Shown piece by piece: positions 9,791-24,045 of a stretch of DNA of 64,000 bases. Position numbers and translations under genes: made by a program. Source of the stretch: Acidobacteriota bacterium (GTDB taxonomy: Bacteria; Acidobacteriota; Thermoanaerobaculia; Multivoradales; Multivoraceae); the NCBI GenBank assembly GCA_026707545.1, contig JAPOWR010000001.1, positions 186,001 through 250,000 on the forward strand, read 5' to 3'. How positions within the stretch are numbered: the first letter of the stretch is position 1; every line of letters begins with the position of its first letter. Under the pieces are notes generated by a model that saw nothing but the letters and a program-made list of their open reading frames with translations, did no database searches and was not told the origin of the DNA.

Positions 9791-10857
9791 ACCTCTGCTT
9801 CCAGTCGCCCGGCCTCCACCCCTAGCCGTTCGCCGGCGGCGACGATCTGTCGCCAGGACTCCGCGTCGACCGGGATCGCTTCGGCACGTTCGATCCGGCT
9901 GACGCGCTCCGGATCGCCCGGTACGAGCACCGGCTCGTCCGGCTCGGCGGCGGGCGATGCCTTGACGTGAGCGACCAGGGCGGCGAGCTCGTGCTCCATC
10001 GCCGAACGCGGAACAAGCCGGTCGGGGTCGAACACGATCATGAACATGTTGTTGATGATCGTGCCCTCCATCTCGTGCTCGGGCTGGGCGGTGCGGCCGC
10101 CGCTCATCATGCCGCCGAGGAGTTCGCAGAAGACGGCGAGGCCGTAGCCCTTGTGGTCGCCGAAGGAGGTCAACGCGCCCACCGGCTGCCGGAAGAGCAC
10201 TCCCGGGTCGCGGGTCTTGCGGCCTCGATGGTCGATCAGGGAGCCCTCCGGCGCCTCGTCGCCCATGTTGTGAGCCACCCGCGCCTTGCCGTGGGCGATC
10301 CGGCTGGTCGCCATGTCGAGGAGGATCGGGGGTTGTGCTTCGCTGCCGGGTAGCGAGAGGCAGATCGGATTCGTGGAGTAGCGGGCGTCGGTACCCCGGT
10401 AGGGCGCGACCAGGGCCGGGTGGCCGACGACGTTGACGAAGTGGAGTGAAGCGAGACCGGCGTCCGCCACCTGCTCGCCGTACGTGCCGATCCGGCCCAG
10501 ATGGTGACAGTAGCGGACCGGCGCCAGGACCACGCCGCTGGTCCGGCAGCGTTCGATCGCCGCCGCCGTGGCCTGCCGGCCGACCACCTGGCCGTAGCCC
10601 ATGCCGCCGTCGAACATCATGATCACGCCGTCGTCTCGGACCAGCTCGACCTTCTGGTTCGGGTTCAGGGTTCCGTTGCTGAGGCTCCGCTCGTAGGCGG
10701 GCAACATGCCCACGCCGTGGCTGTCGTGGCCTGAGAGGTTCGCCAGTACCAGGTGGTCGGCGACGACGCGGGCCTCGCCGGGTTCGCTGCCGCCGGCTTC
10801 GAGGATCATCATGGCTGCTTCCCGCAAGGCCTGTGGCCGGATGTCGATGGACTCCAA
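9772..10857 (-). CDS. Ldh_2 family malate/L-lactate (L-sulfolactate) dehydrogenase
   Basis: The protein has 361 residues, the usual size for this NAD(P)-dependent 2-hydroxyacid dehydrogenase family, which is unrelated to classical MDH/LDH. Signatures include ANLSGHDSHGVGMLP near residues 39-53 (the conserved histidines), the MFDGGMGYGQ segment, NPICLSLPG, ILLDMATSRIAHGK and FGDHKGYGLA. It oxidises or reduces an alpha-hydroxy/alpha-keto acid; which one cannot be told. The start is a TTG at 10857, supported by AGGAG 8 bases upstream and by homology beginning there; a TAGGAT box at 10899-10904 may be the -10. The final residues QELAP and the stop are encoded by the right arm of repeat copy 2. 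Confidence 0.9.
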   Translation of the reverse strand: MESIDIRPQALREAAMMILEAGGSEPGEARVVADHLVLANLSGHDSHGVGMLPAYERSLSNGTLNPNQKVELVRDDGVIMMFDGGMGYGQVVGRQATAAAIERCRTSGVVLAPVRYCHHLGRIGTYGEQVADAGLASLHFVNVVGHPALVAPYRGTDARYSTNPICLSLPGSEAQPPILLDMATSRIAHGKARVAHNMGDEAPEGSLIDHRGRKTRDPGVLFRQPVGALTSFGDHKGYGLAVFCELLGGMMSGGRTAQPEHEMEGTIINNMFMIVFDPDRLVPRSAMEHELAALVAHVKASPAAEPDEPVLVPGDPERVSRIERAEAIPVDAESWRQIVAAGERLGVEAGRLEAEVQELAP

Positions 10858-10953
10858 GGTGTTGGCTCCTCTGATCTCCTGCGTTCGTGAAAGCGGCGAT
10901 CCTAGCCCGCAGTGCGCTCGGCCGCCGGGTGTTATCCGAGTCCCCGCGGACGG

Positions 10954-10959
10954 TAAGCT
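10954..10959 (+). promoter_or_regulatory. -10 box of the DUF1080 gene, probable leaderless start
   Basis: TAAGCT, 9 bases before the ATG at 10969, with no Shine-Dalgarno sequence. It lies in the 111-base gap that also holds the divergent dehydrogenase promoter. Confidence 0.4.
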
Positions 10960-10968
10960 GACGCCTCG

Positions 10969-12357
10969 ATGCGCCCCTCCGCAGCTTCGTCGTTCCTGCC
11001 GGCCGTTTTGTTCCTTCTGCTCGGTGCGGCGGCACCCGGGCTTTCCCAACCGGATCCCGGCTCCGGCTGGATCGATCTGACGGCCGGCGGACTCGAGGAA
11101 GGGTGGCGGCAGCTCGGCGGCGCCGCGGAGTACTCGCTGGAGGACGGCGTTGTTGTCGGCACGGCAGTGATCGAGACGCCGAACTCCTTCCTGGCGACGA
11201 AGGAGGAGTACGGCGACTTCGCGCTCCAGTTGGAGTTCAAGATCGACGAGGGGCTGAACGCGGGGGTTCAGATCCGGAGCCACAGCGATCCCGAGTACCG
11301 GAACGGCACGGTGCATGGCTACCAGGTGGAGATCGATCCCAGCGAGCGGGCCTGGAGCGCCGGCGTCTACGACGAGGCCCGGCGCGGCTGGCTGTATCCA
11401 CTGGCGGCGAACCCGGCGGCGAGCGAGGCGTTCCGCCAGGGTGGCTGGAACCACCTCTACATCGAGGCGATCGGCCCCGAGATCCGCACCTGGCTGAACA
11501 ACGTGCCGGCGACGTTCCTGATCGACGAGATGACGCCGAAGGGGTTCATCGCGCTCCAGGTCCACTCGGTGGGGCCGGACGGAGGGGGCAGGCAGGTTCG
11601 CTACCGGAACGTGCTGCTGCGGACGGAGGGCTTGACGCCGAGCGGGCGGAAGTTCCCCTACATCGTCGACACGCGGCCGAACCGGCTTTCGGAGGCGGAG
11701 GCCGCTCTCGGCTGGCGGCTGCTCTTCGACGGTGAGAGCACGGAAGCGTGGCGGGGCGCCCATCGCGAGGACTTCCCAGGGACGGGCTGGGAAGTGCGCG
11801 ACGGCGAGCTGACCGTGCACGCGTCTGAGCCGGGCAAGCCGCGCGGCGGCGGAATCGTGACGCGGGAGGCGTTCTCGGCTTTCGAGCTCCAGTTGGAGTT
11901 CCGAATGACCGAGGGCGCCAATAGCGGCATCAAGTATCTGGTGACGGAGGGCTACGACTCGGCACCGGGGTCTGCGATTGCATTCGAGTACCAGATCCTG
12001 GACGACTTTCGCCATCCGGACGCGCAGTCAGGTCGGGACGGCAATCGCACTCTGGCCTCCCTCTACGATCTGCTGCCGGCGACCAAGACAGGGCGTTTCG
12101 TCAAGGGTCCGGGGCGCTACAACCACGCTCGGATCGTCGTCCACGCGGACGGCCGGGTCGAGCACTGGCTGAACCACGTGCCGGTGCTGATGTTCGATCG
12201 CGAGTCGGCGGAACTCGACGAGGCGATCGCCCTCAGCAAGTTCGCAGGCCGGAAAGGGTTCGGCAAGTGGCCCGAGGGGCGCATCCTGCTCCAGGACCAC
12301 GGCGATGAGGTCGCGTTCCGGAGCATCAAGGTGCGCCGGCTCGACGAAGCGGAGTAG
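10969..12357 (+). CDS. secreted protein with two DUF1080 (3-keto-disaccharide hydrolase) domains
   Basis: The 462-residue protein has a signal peptide (MRPSAASSFLPAVLFLLLGAA) and two concanavalin-like DUF1080 domains, about residues 30-205 and 245-455. Each has the family's strand pattern: a W-rich start (GLEEGWRQLGG; LLFDGESTEAWRG), the FALQLEFKI or FELQLEFRMTEGANSGI strand, and a late VRYRN or FRSIKVRRL strand. DUF1080 proteins are sugar-binding or glycoside-acting domains; some cleave 3-keto-glycosides. The second domain is closer to the consensus (NSGIKYLV, EYQILDD). It is followed after 17 bases by the LarA-like gene, so the two are probably co-transcribed. Confidence 0.85.
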   Translation: MRPSAASSFLPAVLFLLLGAAAPGLSQPDPGSGWIDLTAGGLEEGWRQLGGAAEYSLEDGVVVGTAVIETPNSFLATKEEYGDFALQLEFKIDEGLNAGVQIRSHSDPEYRNGTVHGYQVEIDPSERAWSAGVYDEARRGWLYPLAANPAASEAFRQGGWNHLYIEAIGPEIRTWLNNVPATFLIDEMTPKGFIALQVHSVGPDGGGRQVRYRNVLLRTEGLTPSGRKFPYIVDTRPNRLSEAEAALGWRLLFDGESTEAWRGAHREDFPGTGWEVRDGELTVHASEPGKPRGGGIVTREAFSAFELQLEFRMTEGANSGIKYLVTEGYDSAPGSAIAFEYQILDDFRHPDAQSGRDGNRTLASLYDLLPATKTGRFVKGPGRYNHARIVVHADGRVEHWLNHVPVLMFDRESAELDEAIALSKFAGRKGFGKWPEGRILLQDHGDEVAFRSIKVRRLDEAE

Positions 12358-12374
12358 CGGAGCCCGTCGGGTCG

Positions 12375-13652
12375 ATGCGTGTCCGCCTGGCCTACGGCCG
12401 CAACGGCCTTGAGATCGAGGTGCCGCGCGAGCGGACGACCGTGATCGAGCCGGTCCAGGCGCCGGCGCTCGATGATCCGGCCGCGGTTCTGACCGCGGCG
12501 TTGCGCCGGCCGGTCGCGGGGCCGCCCCTCCGGGAGCTGGCGAAGCCGGGGCAGACCGTCGCGATCTCGGTGTGCGACATCACCAGGGCGCAGCCGCGCC
12601 GGCAGATGGTGGGCGCTGTGCTGCGGGAACTCGACGGCATCGTGCGACCGGAGGATGTAACGATCCTGATTGCCACCGGTACTCACCGCGCGAATACGCC
12701 GGAGGAACTGCTGGCGATGCTCGGCGACGAGATCATCGCGTCCTGCCGCGTGATCAACCATGACGCGCGGGACGACACGTCCCTGGTCGACCTGGGAGAG
12801 AGCGGGAATGGCGTGCCGACCCGACTTTGCCGCCACTGGCTGGATGCCGACCTGCGGATCACGACCGGCTTTGTCGAACCGCACTTCTTCGCCGGCGTCT
12901 CGGGTGGACCGAAGATGGTGGCGCCCGGCCTTGCCGGCCTTGACACGGTGCTGACGCTGCACGACGCCGCGCGCGTCGGTGACCCGCGCTCGACCTGGGG
13001 AATCATCGACGACAACCCGCTTCACAGCGACATCCGCGCGATCGCGGCGCGGCCCGAGGCGCGGCCACATTTCAGTGTGGACGTCCTGCTCGACCGGTCG
13101 CAGCAAATCACCCATGTCTTCGCCGGCGAGCTGTTCGCGATGCACCGACGCGCCTGCGAGGCCGCCAAACCGATCGCCATGCGAGCCACCGATCACCGGT
13201 TCGAGGTCGTCGTGACCACGAACTCCGGCTATCCGCTCGATCAGAACCTGTACCAGGCGGTCAAGGGGATGTCGGCCGCGGCGCAGGTCGTTGCCGATGG
13301 CGGCACGATCCTCTGCGCGGCCGAGTGCAGCGACGGCATCCCGGACCACGGGCGGTACGCCGAGCTGCTCCGCCGCGGAACCTCGCCCGCCGAGCTGCTG
13401 GCGCAGATCGAAGCTCGACCGGTCACCGAGCCGGACCAGTGGCAGGTCCAGGTCCAGGCCTTGATCCAACGCCGGGCCCGAGTGCTGGTCAAGGCGGATG
13501 GCCTGAGCGGGGAGCAGCTTGCCGCTGCCCACTTCGAGCCGGCTCCGGACCTGGATGTTGCGCTCGCCGAGTGCGTGGCCGGTCAGCCTGACGCGCGAGT
13601 CTGTGTGCTGCCGGAGGGGCCGCAGACGATTCCGTACGTCGCGGCCGTGTGA
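12375..13652 (+). CDS. LarA-like nickel-pincer racemase/epimerase (DUF2088)
   Basis: LarA enzymes racemise 2-hydroxyacids by hydride transfer using a nickel-pincer nucleotide. The 425-residue length fits. His104 (ATGTHR), His170 (FVEPHFFAG), Lys180 (SGGPK) and His196 (VLTLHDAAR) have exactly the spacing of the catalytic and cofactor residues described for the Lactobacillus enzyme (His108, His174, Lys184, His200). That argues for a working cofactor site. The cofactor-making genes larB, larC and larE are not in this window. Many LarA homologues act on substrates other than lactate, so I do not assign one. The upstream DUF1080 gene suggests a sugar acid; the nearby Ldh_2 dehydrogenase is another possible partner. 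The start has no obvious ribosome binding site. Confidence 0.85.
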   Translation: MRVRLAYGRNGLEIEVPRERTTVIEPVQAPALDDPAAVLTAALRRPVAGPPLRELAKPGQTVAISVCDITRAQPRRQMVGAVLRELDGIVRPEDVTILIATGTHRANTPEELLAMLGDEIIASCRVINHDARDDTSLVDLGESGNGVPTRLCRHWLDADLRITTGFVEPHFFAGVSGGPKMVAPGLAGLDTVLTLHDAARVGDPRSTWGIIDDNPLHSDIRAIAARPEARPHFSVDVLLDRSQQITHVFAGELFAMHRRACEAAKPIAMRATDHRFEVVVTTNSGYPLDQNLYQAVKGMSAAAQVVADGGTILCAAECSDGIPDHGRYAELLRRGTSPAELLAQIEARPVTEPDQWQVQVQALIQRRARVLVKADGLSGEQLAAAHFEPAPDLDVALAECVAGQPDARVCVLPEGPQTIPYVAAV

Positions 13653-13715
13653 CCGCAGGTCTTCTGACCCGCGGGGACAAACGTGCCGAGAAGCGGCGAC
13701 CGCGTTGAAGAAGAA

Positions 13716-13741
13716 GGGCCTCTCCGTCGCCGGAGAGGCCC
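13716..13741 (-). terminator. rho-independent terminator of the TonB receptor gene
   Basis: A perfect 10-base stem (GGGCCTCTCC at 13716-13725, GGAGAGGCCC at 13732-13741) with a 6-base loop. Read on the minus strand it is followed by TTCTTCTTC, a T-rich tract. It may also slow transcription from the LarA-like gene on the plus strand, although the plus-side tail is not T-rich. Confidence 0.8.
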
Positions 13742-13795
13742 TCGATTCACTTCACCGCGGTTTTGGACGCCGCGGCTTCAGGAGGCGGTCAGCCG

Positions 13796-16711
13796 CTAGA
13801 AGCTGAACCGGCCTCCGATCTGCAGCTGACGCGGCCTCGTCGTCAGGAACGACGGGATCCCGAGGGTGTCGGGAACGACTCCGTTGTTGATGTTCCGCTG
13901 GCCGAAGCCGACGCCGAAGCTGTTCTGGTCGAACAGGTTGAATGCCTCGACGAAGACGTCGAGCCGCATGTCGTTGCCGAAGCGGAAGAACTTGCCGACT
14001 CGTACGTCGATCGTCTGGATCGACTCGTTGCGCTCCGTGTTGCGGCCCACCAGTACGCCGTCCATGATCGCGTACGGGTCGGGGCAGTTGAAGATGGGGA
14101 AGCCGCAGGCAACGCGGTCGAAACCGCTGTCGACCAGCGTGTACGGATAGCCCGACTGGTAGTTGATGATGCCCGAGATCTGGAAGTCGGCCGGCAACTG
14201 AATCATGCCGGTGACCACCAGGCGGTGCTTGATGTCACGGTCCGAGAGGCCCCAGTCGTAGTCCAGGTTGCCCAGGTCGGAGATCGTGACGCCGGTCGCC
14301 GAACGCTCGTTCGAGTCGGTGTCCCGGTCCTTGCCCCAGGTGTAGTGGGCGTTGAACTGATACCGGCCGGTGAAGCGCCGGTTCACCTTCAGGGTGACCG
14401 CCTGATACTCGGACTCGCCGCGGGACTGCCGGACCAGGATCTCGGCAACATCGTCCCTTGGGCGGCCCGCCCACATCGGACGTCCGTACTCGTCGTAGCC
14501 ACCGAAGGTGCGATTGAAGTCCGTGTTCCGCTGCAGACCGCTTGCGTCGGCGTACACAGCGTCCACGCCGGCGCTCCAGCCGTTGCCGAGTTCTCGCTCC
14601 CAGCCGACGCTCATCCGTAGCGTCTGGGCGTCATCGAACGCGGGGTCGACGTAGGAGATCGCAGGAGTGATCCCGGGAGGAGGGTTCTCGTTGTCGATCG
14701 GTGTACCGAGGTCCACGTAGCCGTTCTGACCGGGACGGACCGTGATCCGGCCGTAGTTCGGCGGTACGCCGTTTGCCTGCACCTGGTTCGCGAAGAGCAG
14801 AGTCGGCGTCCGGCCGAAGAAGAAGCCGATACCACCGCGGAGGACGGATCGGCCCTCGCCTTGTGACAACGCAAAGCCGAAGCGGGGCGCCAGGTTCTGC
14901 GTGTCCGGGATTGCTCGACCGTCGGGTTCGCTGTGGTCCAGACCGTCGGGGTTGTCAGTCGACGTGTAGCGAAGGCCGTAGTTGAGCGTCAGGTTGTCCC
15001 GCTTCAGGCTGTCCTGGCCATAGAAGGCGAGCACGCTCTGGGTTTCGTCGTAGTTCGGGTAGGTCGAGTCGCCGAACCAGATCCGAGCGCGATTGGCATT
15101 GTTGCTCAGGAAGTCCTCCGGGGAGTTGAAGTCGTAGCGGCCGTCCCGGCTCCCGGCGAAGAGTTGCGCCAGGTCGTCCTTCGAGTAGTCGACGCCGAAC
15201 TTCAGGTCGTGCGCGCCGAACAGGTAGGAGAAGTCGTCCTTGATCTGGAGCTGCGACTCCTCGACGAAGATCGGCAGGAAGTCGAACTTGCCGACGCTGT
15301 CGAACCCGGCGAACCGGAAGCGGACCTGCGCCTCGATCGGCGTCCCGACCCGCTTGGACAGGCGGTCCAGGTTGTCGTCAGCAGCCTGAATCCGGAACTC
15401 GTTCACGCCCCGGCTGCCGATGACCGAGGTCATCGAGACGATCGTCGTCAGCGTGTCCTCGGTCTTCAGCGATTCCTCGTCGAGATAGCTGCTCTCGCGC
15501 TCGAAGTCGGTCCAGTTGGCACGTAGGGTGATCAGGTTCGCGTCGCTGATTTGGTGGTCCAGCTTGCCGAACAGGATCTGGTTACTCACCGAGCGCAGGA
15601 ACAGGCCGGTGGCGGAGCCGTCGGCGTTCCGGTCGAAGCCCTCGACCAGGGCGGCAAAGGCGGGCTCGTTCTGCGCTCGCTGCATGATCAGGTCGTAGGT
15701 GCTGTTCGCGCCCGTCGAACGCAGCGAGCGGGTGAACGGGATGTCCTGGTCGCGAAGGTCGATGCCGAAGTAGTAGTGCGTTCGATCCCGCTTGAACGGA
15801 CCGCCGACCGAGACGCCGTAGTTCTGGGTGTCGAACGTGTCCACCGACCGCGAGCCGTCGTTGCCGAAGTGGTCGTCGAGCGGCGACGAAGGCAGATCCT
15901 CGGCCATGCTGTCGTCGCGGAACTGGTAGAAGGCCGAGCCCCTGACCTCGTTCGTGCCGGACTTCGTGACCACGTTGATGAAGGCGCCGCCGTGCCGGCC
16001 GTACTCAGCCGAGAAGCCGTTGGTGATGACCTGGAACTGGCGCACGGTGTCCTGAGCGATGATCAGGCCGTCGTTCTCCGTCGCCTCACCGCCGCGGCCG
16101 TAGCCGAAGAACGTGCTCTTGTTGTCCGCGCCGTCCACCGAAAGGCCGCTGTACATGCCGCGCTGGCCGGCCATCGTCAGGAAACCGCGGGAGCGGTCGC
16201 GCTGTACGCCGGGGGTGAGAATCGCGAAGTCGGTGAAGTCCCGGCCCACGATCGGCAGGCTCTCGATCGCCACCTCGTCGATGTAGTTGGCGGCGCCGGA
16301 GCGGCTGACCTCGATGATCGGCGCCTCGGAGGTGACGGTGATCACCTCGGACGACGACTCGACCTCGAGGGTGAGGTTCACGTCCTTGATCTGGCCGACC
16401 AGGACGGAGATGTCTGCCTGCTGGGTCGTCTGCATGCCGGCGAGTTCGGCGGTCACCGAGTAGGTGCCGACCTGCAGGGCCTTCGCGCTGTAGAAGCCGT
16501 TCGCGTCGGTGATGACGGCCCGGTCGATGCCGGTGTCCTGGTTGGTCGCGGTGACCGTGGCGCCCGGGATCGGGTCGCCGGCGACATCCGAGATGTAGCC
16601 CTCGATCGTGCCGGTGATCGTCTGGGCAAAACCGGCGCCGCCAATCAGGAAGGCGCAGGTCGTTGCCAGGAGGATCGCAAGAAGACGTGCCCGGGGGCGG
16701 GTCCACTGCAT
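13796..16711 (-). CDS. TonB-dependent receptor with carboxypeptidase-regulatory domain (Oar-like)
   Basis: This 971-residue outer-membrane protein has a signal peptide (residues 1-30), an N-terminal carboxypeptidase-regulatory Ig-like domain (about 31-115, with GYISDVAGDPIPGATVTATN), a plug domain (about 125-235, with GAANYIDEVAIESLPIVGRDF and GLSVDGADNKS) and a long beta-barrel ending in GGRFSF. The terminal Phe is the usual outer-membrane barrel signal. Receptors of this type are abundant in Acidobacteriota and take up large substrates with TonB energy. No TonB, ExbB/D or SusD partner is adjacent. The ATG at 16711 has GAGGAG 9 bases upstream. A strong sigma-70 promoter lies at 16855-16883, giving a leader of about 137 bases. 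Confidence 0.92.
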   Translation of the reverse strand: MQWTRPRARLLAILLATTCAFLIGGAGFAQTITGTIEGYISDVAGDPIPGATVTATNQDTGIDRAVITDANGFYSAKALQVGTYSVTAELAGMQTTQQADISVLVGQIKDVNLTLEVESSSEVITVTSEAPIIEVSRSGAANYIDEVAIESLPIVGRDFTDFAILTPGVQRDRSRGFLTMAGQRGMYSGLSVDGADNKSTFFGYGRGGEATENDGLIIAQDTVRQFQVITNGFSAEYGRHGGAFINVVTKSGTNEVRGSAFYQFRDDSMAEDLPSSPLDDHFGNDGSRSVDTFDTQNYGVSVGGPFKRDRTHYYFGIDLRDQDIPFTRSLRSTGANSTYDLIMQRAQNEPAFAALVEGFDRNADGSATGLFLRSVSNQILFGKLDHQISDANLITLRANWTDFERESSYLDEESLKTEDTLTTIVSMTSVIGSRGVNEFRIQAADDNLDRLSKRVGTPIEAQVRFRFAGFDSVGKFDFLPIFVEESQLQIKDDFSYLFGAHDLKFGVDYSKDDLAQLFAGSRDGRYDFNSPEDFLSNNANRARIWFGDSTYPNYDETQSVLAFYGQDSLKRDNLTLNYGLRYTSTDNPDGLDHSEPDGRAIPDTQNLAPRFGFALSQGEGRSVLRGGIGFFFGRTPTLLFANQVQANGVPPNYGRITVRPGQNGYVDLGTPIDNENPPPGITPAISYVDPAFDDAQTLRMSVGWERELGNGWSAGVDAVYADASGLQRNTDFNRTFGGYDEYGRPMWAGRPRDDVAEILVRQSRGESEYQAVTLKVNRRFTGRYQFNAHYTWGKDRDTDSNERSATGVTISDLGNLDYDWGLSDRDIKHRLVVTGMIQLPADFQISGIINYQSGYPYTLVDSGFDRVACGFPIFNCPDPYAIMDGVLVGRNTERNESIQTIDVRVGKFFRFGNDMRLDVFVEAFNLFDQNSFGVGFGQRNINNGVVPDTLGIPSFLTTRPRQLQIGGRFSF

Positions 16712-16854
16712 GGTTGGTTTCTCCTCTGTTTTCTGAATGAGTGCCGCCGAACTCAATTGCGAGCCCACCGGCGCGCGGTTCACGCCTTGAAGGCCTGTCG
16801 GAACTGGTTGTGACGGTGGTGGGGCGCGGCGGCTCAAGGCCACGAACGAAGAGG

Positions 16855-16883
16855 ACTATAAGGGCCGCTTCGCCGCCCGTCAA
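16855..16883 (-). promoter_or_regulatory. sigma-70 promoter of the TonB receptor gene
   Basis: On the minus strand TTGACG (16883-16878), a 17-base spacer, then TATAGT (16860-16855). This is the best match to the sigma-70 consensus that I found. Transcription would start near 16848, leaving about 137 bases before the ATG at 16711. The rest of the 214-base gap to gltD shows nothing else I can name. Confidence 0.7.
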
Positions 16884-16925
16884 AGTGTGCGGAATCCGCT
16901 CCAAGAAGTTGAATTTCCAGGGCCG

Positions 16926-18425
16926 TCAACCGGTGGACGGCAGGGGCAACTCCGTGGCCCCGGTCAGGTACTCGTCGATTCGGGCCGCGGCGCCGCGACC
17001 CTCGTTGATGGCCCATACGATCAGACTCTGGCCCCGGCGGCAGTCGCCGGCCGCGAACACGCCGGGAACGGAGGTCTCGTACCGGCCGGGCTCGGCGGCG
17101 AAGTTGGTGCGGGCGTCGGTCGCGAGCCCCAGTTGCTCTCCGAGCGTAGCCTCGGGACCGAGAAAGCCCATCGCGAGCAGCACGAGGTCGGCCTCGAAGG
17201 TCTCCTCGGTGCCCGGCACTTCCTCCATCGCGAAGCGGCCGGATTCGTTTCTTCGCCAGGCGATACGCACGGTCTCGATGCCGGCGACGTTGCCGGCTCC
17301 GTCGTCCACGAAACGCTTGGAGAGGACGGAGAAGACGCGCGGATCGGCGCCGAAACGGGCGGAGGCCTCGGCGTGCGCGTACTCGACGCGGAAGATGCGC
17401 GGCCACTCCGGCCAGGGATTGTCCGGCGCGCGATCGTCGGGCGGCCGGTCGAGAAGCTCGAAGTTGACGAGCGAGGCGCAGCCGTGCCGGATCGCGGTGG
17501 CGATGCAGTCGGCGCCGGTGTCGCCGCCGCCGATGACGATCACGTTCTTGTTCTCAGCCTGGATCGGAGTCTCGACGACGCCGGCGCCGTCGCTGGGCAG
17601 GTCCCGGTCCAGCAGCGCCCTTGTGTGCTCGGTCAGGAACTCCATCGCGAAGTGAATGCCGGAGTGTTCGCGGCCCGGAATCGCCAGGTCGCGCGGATGG
17701 GTGGCGCCGCACGCGAGCAGGATCGCGTCGTGGTCCCGGCGCAGGTCGGCGACCTTGACGTTCACGCCGACGTGGGCGCCGGTCACGAACTCGATGCCCT
17801 CGGCCCGCATCAGGTCGATCCGGCGATCGACGACCTGCCGCTTGTCCAGCTTCATGTTCGGGATGCCGTACATCAGAAGGCCGCCGATCCGGTCCTCGCG
17901 CTCGAACACGGTGACCGAGTGACCGACGCTGTTCAACTGGGCGGCAGCGGCGAGGCCGGCCGGACCGGAGCCGACGACGGCGACGCTCTTGCCGGTTCTG
18001 CTCGCCGGTGGCCGGGGCACGATCCAGCCCTCCTCGAAGCCGCGGTCGACGATTGCGTTCTCGATGTTCTTGATCGTCACCGCCGGGTCGGTGATCCCGA
18101 GCACGCAGGCGCCTTCGCAGGGCGCGGGGCAGACCCGGCCGGTGAATTCGGGGAAGTTGTTCGTCCGCTCGAGTCGGCGCAGGGCCTCTCGCCAGCGCCC
18201 CTGGTAGACGAGGTCGTTCCACTCCGGGATCAGGTTGTCGATCGGGCAGCCTTCGTCGGACTGGCAGAAGGGGACGCCGCAGTCCATGCAGCGGGCGCCC
18301 TGCGTGGCGAGATGCTCCTCCGCGACGGGTTGCAGGAACTCGCCGTAGTGGGTCACGCGAATGAGCGGATCCTGGTACGGAACCGCGGCGCGCGCGTACT
18401 CCTTGAAGCCGGTGTCCTTGCCCAT
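16926..18425 (-). CDS. gltD: glutamate synthase (NADPH) small subunit
   Basis: GltD passes electrons from NADPH through FAD and iron-sulfur clusters to GltB for glutamate synthesis. The 499-residue length is normal. The N-terminal adrenodoxin-reductase-type cluster domain has cysteines 46, 49, 54, 60, 99, 103 and 107 (CMDCGVPFC and CPAPCEGAC). The FAD-binding GSGPAG is at 152-157, and a second nucleotide site, [10 protein letters not shown], follows. The C-terminus has [12 protein letters not shown]. It lies 55 bases after gltB on the same strand and completes the enzyme; the LysR-type gene upstream belongs to the same run. Confidence 0.95.
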   Translation of the reverse strand: MGKDTGFKEYARAAVPYQDPLIRVTHYGEFLQPVAEEHLATQGARCMDCGVPFCQSDEGCPIDNLIPEWNDLVYQGRWREALRRLERTNNFPEFTGRVCPAPCEGACVLGITDPAVTIKNIENAIVDRGFEEGWIVPRPPASRTGKSVAVVGSGPAGLAAAAQLNSVGHSVTVFEREDRIGGLLMYGIPNMKLDKRQVVDRRIDLMRAEGIEFVTGAHVGVNVKVADLRRDHDAILLACGATHPRDLAIPGREHSGIHFAMEFLTEHTRALLDRDLPSDGAGVVETPIQAENKNVIVIGGGDTGADCIATAIRHGCASLVNFELLDRPPDDRAPDNPWPEWPRIFRVEYAHAEASARFGADPRVFSVLSKRFVDDGAGNVAGIETVRIAWRRNESGRFAMEEVPGTEETFEADLVLLAMGFLGPEATLGEQLGLATDARTNFAAEPGRYETSVPGVFAAGDCRRGQSLIVWAINEGRGAAARIDEYLTGATELPLPSTG

Positions 18426-18480
18426 GAACCCGCGTGCCCTCCTCGCTTGCGGTGTTCCGATTCGCGGTCAGCCGACGGCC

Positions 18481-23060
<4,580 letters not shown>

Positions 23061-23064
<4 letters not shown>

Positions 23065-23981
23065 GCCGCTTCTCCGTGCCGCTGCCCCAGCTCCTCGTCG
23101 ACGGGCATCGGCCCCGCGTTCTCGACCAGGAAGGAGGCAAAGTCCTCCGCAGCGAACCGCAGCTTGCCGCGGGCGTAGACGATGCCCACCGGCCGCTCGA
23201 GCACCGGCTCCAGCGGCACGGCGGCGAGCAGGCCGGCGCGGACCTCTGCCAGGAAGGTCCGCAGCGGCAGGATGGCGGCGTAGTTCGTCGCCTGCAGCAT
23301 GCTCTTGAACGTGTCGATGTTGTCGAGACGCTGGGCGAAGACGGCGTTGGCCCCGTTGCCTGTCAGATAGCTGCGGATGTGGCGGGCCGCGGGAAGTTCG
23401 TGGGTGAAGTGGATGAGCTCGCGACCGTCGAGATCGGCCGCCCGGACGCTCTCCGCGCCAGCGAGTTCGTGGTTCACGCCGCAGGCAAGGCACATCCGCT
23501 CCTCACGCAACGGCCTGGACTGCAGGCCGGGCCACTGTTCCGGGTAGGAGACGATGCCGAAGTCGCAACGGCCCGTCCGCGCCGCCTCGGCGACCGCGGC
23601 GGGCGGCTCGTACTCGATCTGGACATCCAGTTCGGGCCGCTGGCGCTGGAACTCGGTCCGCAGTTGATTGAGCAGCGCGATGCCCGCCGAGTAGATCGCG
23701 TGGACGCGGACGGAGCCGGTGCGTTCCGGATCGAGGCGCGCGACGCTGCGCGCCAATGCGTCGTACCGCCCCACCAGTTGACGGCCTTCGCGCGAGGCGA
23801 GTTCACCGGCCGGCGTCAGCACGAACGGCCGTTTCGAGCGATCGAGCAGTTTCGTGCCGAGACGCTCTTCGAGGTGATGGATGCGCTGACTGACCGCCGA
23901 CTGGGTGATTCCGTGAAGCTCGGCGGCGCGGCTGAAGCTGCGCAAGTCCGCGACATCGCAGAAGATACGAAGCCCTTGCAT
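23061..23981 (-). CDS. LysR-type transcriptional regulator, probably of gltBD
   Basis: The 306-residue protein has the LysR N-terminal helix-turn-helix (FSRAAELHGITQSAVSQRIHHLEERLGTKLLDR region, residues 15-50) and a C-terminal periplasmic-binding-like effector domain. It starts at the ATG at 23981 and its stop overlaps the gltB start, so it is the first gene of a regulator-gltB-gltD unit. The well-known GltC of Bacillus is divergent from gltAB, so a co-transcribed regulator is a different arrangement. The start has no Shine-Dalgarno sequence; a 10-base inverted repeat ends 3 bases upstream and may be its own operator. Effector (perhaps 2-oxoglutarate or glutamate) is inference from context. 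Confidence 0.9.
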
Positions 23982-23984
23982 GAA

Positions 23985-24028
23985 GAGGTGAAGCCTACAT
24001 TAGCTTCACCTCATAGGCAACCGCTATG
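23985..24028 (-). promoter_or_regulatory. inverted repeats upstream of the LysR-gltBD unit
   Basis: Two dyads occupy the 64-base gap. The first is GAGGTGAAGC (23985-23994) and GCTTCACCTC (24003-24012), a perfect 10-base inverted repeat with an 8-base spacer ending 3 bases before the regulator's ATG. The second is CATAG-N7-CTATG (24012-24028), which contains the T-N11-A pattern of LysR recognition sites. The first could be an operator or an mRNA hairpin covering the start. Confidence 0.6.
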
Positions 24029-24045
24029 TATTAGAGAAGCTGATG

